A stretch of DNA of 8,028 nt from Flavobacteriaceae bacterium (GTDB lineage Bacteria > Bacteroidota > Bacteroidia > Flavobacteriales > Flavobacteriaceae). Below are positions 1 to 5,786 of this stretch, piece after piece. How positions within the stretch are numbered: the stretch's first letter is position 1; every line of letters begins with the position of its first letter. The stretch is from positions 7,096 through 15,123 of the forward strand of contig NZDM01000017.1 in the NCBI GenBank assembly GCA_002690085.1. The letters are read 5' to 3'. The notes under the pieces are model-generated. The model saw only the letters and a program-made list of their open reading frames with translations, had not been told where the DNA came from and did not search any database. A program made the position numbers and the translations under genes.

Positions 1-101
1 GCATCACTCATTTTCATAACTGTGCCTTTGCCATAGGCTTTATCGAGTTTATCAAGCGTTAATTTTAGGGCTTTTAGCTTGGCGTCTTTTTCTTTGCTCA
101 T
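1..101 (-). CDS. recA: RecA recombinase, N-terminal fragment (runs off left edge)
   Basis: Only the first 33 codons are in the window, starting at the ATG that reads from 101 to 99 on the minus strand. The peptide begins MSKEKDAKLKALKLTLDKLD and continues with a YGKGTVMKMSD segment. This matches the N-terminal helix of RecA and its KxYGKGTVMK/GKGSIMR motif, in the form typical of Bacteroidota. RecA is the cytoplasmic ATP-dependent strand-exchange protein for homologous recombination and the SOS response. The ATP-binding core lies outside the window, so integrity cannot be judged. The gene is divergent from trhO. Upstream on the minus strand there is no strong Shine-Dalgarno, only an A-run and GAAG directly before the ATG. 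The best promoter-like element is TATTTTAG at 140-133, one mismatch from TAnnTTTG, with no clear -33 TTG, so the promoter is unresolved. Identity rests on recognising a short conserved end. Confidence 0.9.
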   Translation of the reverse strand, partial: MSKEKDAKLKALKLTLDKLDKAYGKGTVMKMSD

Positions 102-256
102 CTTCAGTTTTTTTTGGATTGGAATGTTCTTGCTAAAATAATATTTCTTTCCCGAAGTTTGCTCATTGCTGTTGTCTTTTTACTAAAGTTTAACGAATTT
201 TTTTGTCATTTTCATCATTTGAATTTTTTTCATGATCCCCAGTATTCAAAAAACAT

Positions 257-264
257 TACATTTG
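257..264 (+). promoter_or_regulatory. Bacteroidota-type -7 promoter element for trhO
   Basis: TACATTTG matches the Bacteroidota primary sigma factor -7 consensus TAnnTTTG exactly and is followed by CA, as is common for such promoters. Transcription starting a few bases downstream would leave a leader of roughly 30 bases before the ATG at 301. I see no good -33 TTG at the usual distance; the nearest TTTG (218-221) is too far upstream. The element lies inside the longer open frame that begins at 232, which argues against that upstream start. Assignment is by motif and position only. Confidence 0.5.
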
Positions 265-300
265 CAGCTCAATAAATCATTAAACTTAAAAAAGTATAGC

Positions 301-1374
301 ATGCAACTGTACAATAATTTAAGCAGCAATGAAAGAGCAGAACTCATTAAAAAGGCGGGTAAAGACCGCTTGACGATCTCTTTTTACAAATATGCCAAAA
401 TTGGCAACCCACAGATTCTCAGAAATCATCTCTATTTATTTTGGGACACTATTGATGTGCTCGGACGCATTTATATTGCTCATGAGGGGATTAATGCCCA
501 ACTTTCGCTCCCAGCTGAAAATTTTCAAGCCTTTAAAATACATTTAGATAGCATTTCTTTTTTAGAAAATGTACGTTTAAATCTTGCCATTCAGCAAGAC
601 ATGTTCTCATTTTTAAAATTGAAAGTAAAGGTTCGAAATAAAATTGTGGCTGATGGACTTGAAGATGACACTTTTGATGTTACGGATATTGGCACCCATG
701 TTGACGCCAACCGTTTTAACGAACTCGTTGAAGATGAAGACACTGTTATAGTGGACATGCGCAATCATTATGAAAGTGAAATAGGGCATTTTAAAAATGC
801 TGTAACACCCGACGTAGATACTTTTAGAGACTCTTTAGACCTCATTGAAAATCAACTCAAAGACCATAAGGAAACTAAAAAATTAGTGATGTATTGCACC
901 GGCGGAATACGTTGTGAAAAAGCCAGCGCCTATTACAAGCACAAAGGTTTTAAAAATGTGTTTCAACTCGAAGGCGGGATTATTAATTATGCAAGGCAAG
1001 TTCAAAAATTAGGTCTGAAAAATAAATTTATTGGCAAAAATTTTGTGTTCGATGAACGCCGTGCTGAAAAAATATCTGAAGACATTATTGCCCAGTGTCA
1101 CCAATGTGGTGCCCCCGCAGACGTTCATGTAAATTGTGCCAATGAAGCCTGTCATTTATTATTCATTCAATGTGACGCCTGTAAAGCAGAAATGGACAGT
1201 TGTTGTTCTTCACAATGTAAAGAAATTCACCACTTGCCTTATGAAACTCAAAAGGCCTTGCGTAAAGGACAGGGCAATAGCAACGATATTTTTAAGAAAG
1301 GCCGCGCAAATCACCTCCCTTTTAAGAAAGATCTTAGGAATATTCTTGACCCTTCAAATAAGGACTCTGTTTGA
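301..1374 (+). CDS. trhO: tRNA uridine(34) hydroxylase, rhodanese-domain protein TrhO (YceA/UPF0176 family)
   Basis: TrhO hydroxylates U34 in the tRNA anticodon to 5-hydroxyuridine, the O2-dependent branch of ho5U synthesis known from E. coli YceA; it acts in the cytoplasm. From the ATG at 301 the protein has 357 residues, close to the 350 of E. coli YceA. In order it has an N-terminal domain with SFYKYAKIGNP and the GRIYIAHEGINAQLS motif, then a rhodanese domain (about 135-230) with VDMRNHYE around D152. The active-site loop is CTGGIRC with catalytic C199. Next come GKNFVFDERR and a C-terminal cluster of nine cysteines (266, 269, 279, 284, 291, 294, 301, 302, 306), probably metal-binding. 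The frame is open upstream to an ATG at 232, which would add 23 residues. I prefer 301 because known homologues start near MQLYN and because a promoter element sits at 257-264. The gene is complete and divergent from recA; no clear terminator follows. Confidence 0.93.
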   Translation: MQLYNNLSSNERAELIKKAGKDRLTISFYKYAKIGNPQILRNHLYLFWDTIDVLGRIYIAHEGINAQLSLPAENFQAFKIHLDSISFLENVRLNLAIQQDMFSFLKLKVKVRNKIVADGLEDDTFDVTDIGTHVDANRFNELVEDEDTVIVDMRNHYESEIGHFKNAVTPDVDTFRDSLDLIENQLKDHKETKKLVMYCTGGIRCEKASAYYKHKGFKNVFQLEGGIINYARQVQKLGLKNKFIGKNFVFDERRAEKISEDIIAQCHQCGAPADVHVNCANEACHLLFIQCDACKAEMDSCCSSQCKEIHHLPYETQKALRKGQGNSNDIFKKGRANHLPFKKDLRNILDPSNKDSV

Positions 1375-1455
1375 AAATTAGACACTTAGCTGTAATGGAA
1401 TGCGCTTTTTTAAGTTCTCAAATAAACTTATATTTACATAGCTAAATAACACAAA

Positions 1456-1496
1456 ATGTTTAAGGTTTATTTGGGGGAACCTTGGCGCTTAAACAT
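1456..1496. repeat. Composite inverted repeat (possible RNA hairpin or operator) upstream of gldH
   Basis: A perfect 9-base inverted repeat, ATGTTTAAG at 1456-1464 and CTTAAACAT at 1488-1496, encloses 23 bases. Nested inside is a second one, GGTT at 1464-1467 against AACC at 1478-1481, extendable by a T1468-G1477 wobble pair. Folded as RNA, an 8-bp outer stem stacks on a 5-bp inner stem, with a 7-base bulge on the 3' side (1482-1488) and a loop of ATTTGGGG. It ends 62 bases before the gldH start. No T-tract follows it on the plus strand, so it does not look like an intrinsic terminator of trhO. A leader structure or a protein-binding site are both possible; function is unknown. Confidence 0.4.
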
Positions 1497-1543
1497 GTAT
1501 AGATGCATTTTTAAGAAAACACAAACAATAGGCCTTAAGACGC

Positions 1544-1553
1544 TGAAGCTTCA
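1544..1553. repeat. 10-base perfect palindrome just upstream of the gldH start
   Basis: TGAAGCTTCA reads the same on both strands and ends 5 bases before the gldH ATG, the position where a ribosome binding site would be. With no loop it cannot form a stable intramolecular hairpin, but it could be a dimeric protein site. It may also be chance in a region of low complexity. No function can be assigned. Confidence 0.3.
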
Positions 1554-1558
1554 CAAGA

Positions 1559-2050
1559 ATGCGAATAAAATTTTTCATATGCTGTTTAATACTTACCACA
1601 ATCTTCGCTTGTGACAAAAAAGCAGTGTTTAACCAATACACGTCATTAGATTCACCTTGGCACAAGGATACGCCCATCACATATCACTTTAATGTCACCG
1701 ACACGCTTCAACCTGTTGATTTATTCTTAAAGCTTCGCACCAATAAAACATATCAATTTAGCAACCTGTTTTTGATCGTTTCCTTGTACCACCCCAAAGG
1801 GAAAGTACAAAAGGACACCTTAGAATACAAGATGTCAAACCCAGATGGCTCTATGTTAGGACAGGGCTATATGATGATTAAAGAACACCGGCTTTGGTAC
1901 AAGGGGCATGACACCCCATTTAATTTTACGGAAATAGGTGAATACAGTCTTGAAATCCTACATGCCAATCGGGTACTTGGCAATACTGAGGGCCAGGCTT
2001 TTTTAGACGGGGTTGAGGATATTGGATTTAGCATTGAAACCGTTCAATAA
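1559..2050 (+). CDS. gldH: Gliding motility lipoprotein GldH
   Basis: GldH is an envelope lipoprotein required for gliding motility in Flavobacterium johnsoniae and counted among the Gld proteins linked to type IX secretion; its exact biochemical role is not established. The 163-residue product, about the usual family length, opens with MRIK and a hydrophobic signal segment (about 5-17). The lipobox is IFA-C, giving lipidated C18 followed by D19. C8 and C9 inside the hydrophobic stretch are not the lipidation site. Family-like segments follow: VFNQY, SPWHKDTPITYHF, a NLFLIVSLYHPKGK strand, DTLEY, GSMLGQGYMMIKEHRLWYK and a C-terminal GVEDIGFSIE. No strong Shine-Dalgarno precedes the ATG; instead a 10-base palindrome lies 5 bases upstream. 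The stop codon is 9 bases before ponA, suggesting cotranscription. Recognition is by overall sequence pattern; I am fairly sure of the family. Confidence 0.9.
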   Translation: MRIKFFICCLILTTIFACDKKAVFNQYTSLDSPWHKDTPITYHFNVTDTLQPVDLFLKLRTNKTYQFSNLFLIVSLYHPKGKVQKDTLEYKMSNPDGSMLGQGYMMIKEHRLWYKGHDTPFNFTEIGEYSLEILHANRVLGNTEGQAFLDGVEDIGFSIETVQ

Positions 2051-2059
2051 ATATTAAAG

Positions 2060-4396
2060 ATGGCAAAAAAAAGAAAATCTAAGTCAAATTTCTCAAAACC
2101 CAAACGCTGGTTTTGGATCTTATTCTTGTTGACAGCATTTTCCATCCCATTTGTTTTTTTGCTAGCATCTTTCGGTGTTTTTGGCCCTATGCCAGACCAT
2201 ACCGCATTAGAGAACCCAAGGACTAATTTAGCTACAGAAATTTTGTCTTCCGACGGGGTAACACTTGGGAAGTTTTATTACGAAGACAACCGTACGCCTG
2301 TTGGTTATGATGAACTTCCAAGGCATTTGGTCGATGCGCTTATTGCCACGGAAGACATTCGCTATATGGATCATTCTGGGATCGATAGTAGAGGGACCTT
2401 AAGAGCTTTTTTTAATTTGGGTAAAGATGGGGGCGCGAGTACGATTTCTCAACAATTAGCAAAGCAACTTTTTCACGGAGAGGGCTCTAAAAACACCCTT
2501 GGCCGGATTACTCAAAAAATAAAAGAATGGGTTATTGCAACTCGTTTAGAGAAGCAATATACCAAAGAAGAGATTATTGCGCAATACTTTAATATTTATG
2601 ACTTTGGCAACAATGCAGATGGTATTCGAAGCGCTTCTCGAATTTATTTTGGTAAAGAACCCACAGATTTAAACATTCCTGAGTCCGCCATGCTGGTTGG
2701 GATGTTCAAAAACTCATCGCTATATAATCCACGGCCCAAAAGAAATCCTGTTGGCACAAAAAACCGCAGGAATATAGTCCTGTCTCAAATGGCTAAATAC
2801 GGCTTTATCAGTGAAACTAAAAAAGACTCACTGCAAGTAACCCCTCTTAATTTAAATTACAAACCAGAGTCCCATAGAGAAGGGATTGCGACCTATTTTC
2901 GTGCCTATTTAAAAGAATTTTTAAAAGGCTGGGTAAGCCAAAGCGAGAACAGAAAGCCCAATGGTGATAAATACAATATATATAGAGATGGCCTTAAGGT
3001 TTATACCACCATTGATTCTAGAATGCAAACGCTTGCAGAGTCCGCAGTAACGGATCACATGAAGGCGCTTCAAGCCGAGTTTTTTGTTCAAAACACCAAG
3101 AAAAGAAACCCTACAGCACCTTTTCTAGAATTGGAGGACGAAGAAATTCAGAGGCTTTTAAATCTTGGCATGAAACGCTCCGAGCGTTGGCGTAAAATGC
3201 GTTATGATCTTAAAAAACCAGTTAGTGAAATTACGGCTTCTTTTAAGGAGAAGACTCCTATGAAAGTTTTTTCTTGGACCGCACCTAACAACGAAATTGA
3301 TACTGTAATGACTCCTATGGACTCCATGCGCTATTACAAATCTTTTCTCAGGGCTGGAACCATGTCAATGGAGCCCCAAACAGGATTTGTTAAAACTTGG
3401 GTTGGCGGGTTTAATTATAAGCATTTCCAATACGATATGGTCAAACAAGGCAAGCGCCAAGTCGGGTCCACTTTTAAGCCATTTGTGTATGCCGCAGCGA
3501 TTGATCAATTGCACCTTTCGCCCTGCGACACTTTTCCAAAAGCACAAATTACAATTCCCGCTATGAAGTTTGGCAATATGAAGCCTTGGGCTCCTAAAAA
3601 CTCCAGCAATAATTACGCGGGATTTGAAACGTTAAAAGAGGCACTGGCCAATTCTAGAAATACTATCACAGCGCGATTAATTAACGAAATAGGGCCACAG
3701 CCCGTAATCAATTTAGCCAAAAGTTTAGGTATTGAACAAAGCCTGCCTGCAGTACCCTCTATTGCACTTGGAACCCCCGATTTAAGCATCTATGAAATGG
3801 TAGCAGCCTATGCAACTTTTGCCAATAAAGGTGTTTACACAAAACCGGTTATGGTAACCAGAATTGAAGATAAAAATGGAACTTTACTCTATCAATTTTC
3901 GCCAGAAACGCGAGATGTATTAAGTGAAGAAATTGCCTATGTTATCGTAAATTTAATGGAAGGGGTTACAAAGTTTGGCTCAGGCCAAAGATTGCGTCAT
4001 AATTTTGGGAAAAATCAAGCCGTTTACAAAGAAATAGTAACCGGCTACCCCTACGAGTTTGAAAATCCTATCGCAGGAAAAACAGGGACCACACAAAATC
4101 AAAGTGATGGCTGGTTTATGGGCATGGTTCCCAATTTAGTGACAGGGGTTTGGGTTGGCGGTGAAGACCGTGCGACTCATTTTAAAACCATCACCTATGG
4201 CCAAGGCGCCTCCATGGCACTGCCCATTTGGGCCAATTATATGAAAGGTTGCTATGCCATTGAAGCGCTTGGGATCTCCAAAGAAGAATTTGAAAAACCG
4301 GAATTGTTATCTATTACTACAGAGTGTGAACAGTATAATTCCAGGGGTGAAACGGATATGATAAACGAAGTATTAACACCAGAAATTGACTTTTAA
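2060..4396 (+). CDS. ponA: Bifunctional class A penicillin-binding protein 1A (glycosyltransferase GT51 / transpeptidase)
   Basis: This enzyme polymerises lipid II into glycan strands and cross-links the peptides, acting on the periplasmic face of the inner membrane. The 778-residue product has a Lys/Arg-rich cytoplasmic tail (1-16) and one membrane anchor (about 17-41). The GT51 domain shows EDIRYMDHSG with catalytic E98, GGASTISQQLAKQLF (124-138), RLEKQYTKEEIIAQYFN (162-178) and the AMLVGMFKNSSLYNPRP segment. The transpeptidase domain carries S470-T-F-K473 (acylated serine and lysine), S532-R-N534 and K674-T-G-T677. All catalytic motifs of both activities are present, so the protein should be fully functional. 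The region between the domains (about 340-430) is charged and of the length usual in Bacteroidota homologues. The ATG lies 9 bases after the gldH stop, with only TAAAG as a possible weak ribosome site. scoA starts 23 bases downstream. Whether to call it ponA or mrcA is convention. Confidence 0.95.
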   Translation: MAKKRKSKSNFSKPKRWFWILFLLTAFSIPFVFLLASFGVFGPMPDHTALENPRTNLATEILSSDGVTLGKFYYEDNRTPVGYDELPRHLVDALIATEDIRYMDHSGIDSRGTLRAFFNLGKDGGASTISQQLAKQLFHGEGSKNTLGRITQKIKEWVIATRLEKQYTKEEIIAQYFNIYDFGNNADGIRSASRIYFGKEPTDLNIPESAMLVGMFKNSSLYNPRPKRNPVGTKNRRNIVLSQMAKYGFISETKKDSLQVTPLNLNYKPESHREGIATYFRAYLKEFLKGWVSQSENRKPNGDKYNIYRDGLKVYTTIDSRMQTLAESAVTDHMKALQAEFFVQNTKKRNPTAPFLELEDEEIQRLLNLGMKRSERWRKMRYDLKKPVSEITASFKEKTPMKVFSWTAPNNEIDTVMTPMDSMRYYKSFLRAGTMSMEPQTGFVKTWVGGFNYKHFQYDMVKQGKRQVGSTFKPFVYAAAIDQLHLSPCDTFPKAQITIPAMKFGNMKPWAPKNSSNNYAGFETLKEALANSRNTITARLINEIGPQPVINLAKSLGIEQSLPAVPSIALGTPDLSIYEMVAAYATFANKGVYTKPVMVTRIEDKNGTLLYQFSPETRDVLSEEIAYVIVNLMEGVTKFGSGQRLRHNFGKNQAVYKEIVTGYPYEFENPIAGKTGTTQNQSDGWFMGMVPNLVTGVWVGGEDRATHFKTITYGQGASMALPIWANYMKGCYAIEALGISKEEFEKPELLSITTECEQYNSRGETDMINEVLTPEIDF

Positions 4397-4419
4397 TTTC
4401 TTCACTAAAAGTTTAATAA

Positions 4420-5121
4420 ATGATTAATAAAACTGTAAAAAATGTACAAAAAGCCCTAGAAGGCGTGCAAAGCGGCATGACCTTGCTTTTAGGGGGCTTT
4501 GGCCTTTGCGGAATTCCTGAAAATGCCATTGCCGAATTGGTCGCTATCAATGTTAAAGATTTGACTTGCATATCAAACAATGCAGGCGTCGATAATTTTG
4601 GCCTAGGTTGCTTGCTTCAGAAGCATCAAATAAAAAAAATGATCTCTTCTTATGTTGGAGAGAATGACGAATTTGAACGCCAAATGCTCTCTGGCGAATT
4701 GGAGGTCGAACTGATTCCCCAAGGCACTTTGGCTGAGCGTTGCAGGGCCGCTCAAGCGGGCTTTCCAGCAATTTACACCCCTGCTGGTTTTGGTACAGAA
4801 GTTGCCGAAGGCAAGGAAACCCGTGAATTTGATGGGAAAATGCACGTCTTAGAATACGCTTTTAAAGCCGACTTCTCTTTTATAAAAGCCTGGAAAGGAG
4901 ACACCGCAGGAAATTTAATTTTTAAAGGAACGGCAAGAAATTTCAATCCAAATATGTGCGGAGCAGCGAAGATTACAGTGGCTGAGGTTGAAGAATTAGT
5001 ACCTGCAGGGGCCTTAGACCCAAACCATATTCACATTCCTGGGATTTTCGTTCAGCGAATTTTTCAAGGTCAGGATTACGAGAAACGCATTGAACAACGC
5101 ACACTGACTCCAAACCCTTAA
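4420..5121 (+). CDS. scoA: 3-oxoacid CoA-transferase subunit A (SCOT alpha)
   Basis: With subunit B this protein forms succinyl-CoA:3-oxoacid CoA-transferase, which moves CoA between succinyl-CoA and acetoacetate or related acids in the cytoplasm, linking ketone-body and branched-chain or fatty acid breakdown to the TCA cycle. The 233 residues match the family length. The glycine-rich CoA-binding motif GGFGLCGIPEN is at 25-35, followed by the family blocks CISNNAGVDNFGLG, MISSYVGEN, ELIPQGTLAERCRA, PAGFGTEVAEGKE and a C-terminal HIPGIFVQRIFQG. The start at MINKTV agrees with flavobacterial homologues. The gene is 23 bases after ponA and 11 bases before scoB. No promoter element was found in the short ponA-scoA gap, so readthrough from upstream is plausible. 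Exact acyl specificity cannot be fixed from sequence; acetate or butyrate CoA-transferases share this fold. Confidence 0.93.
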   Translation: MINKTVKNVQKALEGVQSGMTLLLGGFGLCGIPENAIAELVAINVKDLTCISNNAGVDNFGLGCLLQKHQIKKMISSYVGENDEFERQMLSGELEVELIPQGTLAERCRAAQAGFPAIYTPAGFGTEVAEGKETREFDGKMHVLEYAFKADFSFIKAWKGDTAGNLIFKGTARNFNPNMCGAAKITVAEVEELVPAGALDPNHIHIPGIFVQRIFQGQDYEKRIEQRTLTPNP

Positions 5122-5132
5122 AAGCAAAGTAT

Positions 5133-5786
5133 ATGTTAGATAAAAATGGAATTGCAAAACGAATTTCCAAAGAAGTCAAACCGGGTTATTATGTCAATTT
5201 AGGAATTGGAATTCCTACCCTTGTTGCGAATTTCGTAAGCGCCGATATTGAGGTCGATTTTCAAAGTGAAAATGGCATTTTAGGCATGGGCCCTTTTCCT
5301 TTTGAAGGAGAAGAAGATGCCGATTTAATCAATGCTGGAAAGCAAACGATTACGGCCTTGGATGGAGCGAGCTATTTTGATTCTGCTATGAGTTTTTCAA
5401 TGATTAGAGGCAAGCATGTTGATTTGACTATTTTGGGCGCCATGGAGGTCGCCGAAAATGGAGATATTGCCAATTGGAAAATTCCTGGGCGTTTGGTCAA
5501 GGGCATGGGGGGCGCCATGGATTTGGTGGCAAGCGCCGAAAACATTATTGTGGCCATGATGCATACCAACAAACAAGGCGAGTCAAAGCTTTTAAAACGC
5601 TGTAGCCTACCACTAACCGGGGTCAATTGCGTAAAAAAAATTGTAACAAACTTAGCTGTTCTTGAAGTTACGAAGGAAGGATTTAAACTTTTAGAACGCG
5701 CACCAGGGGTTGCAGTTGAAACGATTCAAGCGGCGACTGAAGGCCATTTGATTGTGGGTGGATCGATCCCAGAAATGACACTATAA
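5133..5786 (+). CDS. scoB: 3-oxoacid CoA-transferase subunit B (SCOT beta, catalytic)
   Basis: This is the catalytic partner of ScoA. The 217-residue protein has the VNLGIGIPTLVANF block (GIGIP at 24-28) and the SENGILGMGP motif, in which E46 is the expected glutamate that forms the enzyme-CoA thioester. Further conserved stretches are INAGKQTIT, FSMIRGKHVDLTILGAMEV, NWKIPGRLVKGMGGAMDLV and CSLPLTGVNCVKKIVTNLAV. Length and motifs are complete. The start ATG lies 11 bases after the scoA stop with no strong Shine-Dalgarno, suggesting one transcript for both subunits. The stop TAA (5784-5786) overlaps the end of the convergent ABC ATPase gene by 6 bases, and no intrinsic terminator was found there. 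The pairing with scoA makes the identification firm; substrate choice remains inferred from the family. Confidence 0.94.
   Translation: MLDKNGIAKRISKEVKPGYYVNLGIGIPTLVANFVSADIEVDFQSENGILGMGPFPFEGEEDADLINAGKQTITALDGASYFDSAMSFSMIRGKHVDLTILGAMEVAENGDIANWKIPGRLVKGMGGAMDLVASAENIIVAMMHTNKQGESKLLKRCSLPLTGVNCVKKIVTNLAVLEVTKEGFKLLERAPGVAVETIQAATEGHLIVGGSIPEMTL

Noticed and set aside
183..233. A 16-codon Lys/Met-rich open frame on the minus strand (MKKIQMMKMTKKFVKL) upstream of recA, considered as a leader peptide.
   Set aside because: It consists mostly of A-rich codons in an AT-rich gap, with no ribosome site, attenuator-like hairpin or link to recA regulation; chance explains it.
1411..1430. TAAGTT / AACTTA inverted repeat after trhO, considered as its terminator.
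   Set aside because: The stem is only 6 bp, AT-rich, and followed by TATTTACAT rather than a T-tract, so too weak to call.
1495..1614. A 39-residue plus-strand frame starting within the hairpin and overlapping the gldH start.
   Set aside because: It overlaps gldH in another frame, has no recognisable features, and begins in the inverted repeat; it looks like a chance frame.
5200..5217. TAGGAATT-GG-AATTCCTA inverted repeat inside scoB.
   Set aside because: It falls on codons for the conserved LGIGIP motif and is explained by codon choice; there is no sign of a regulatory role inside the gene.
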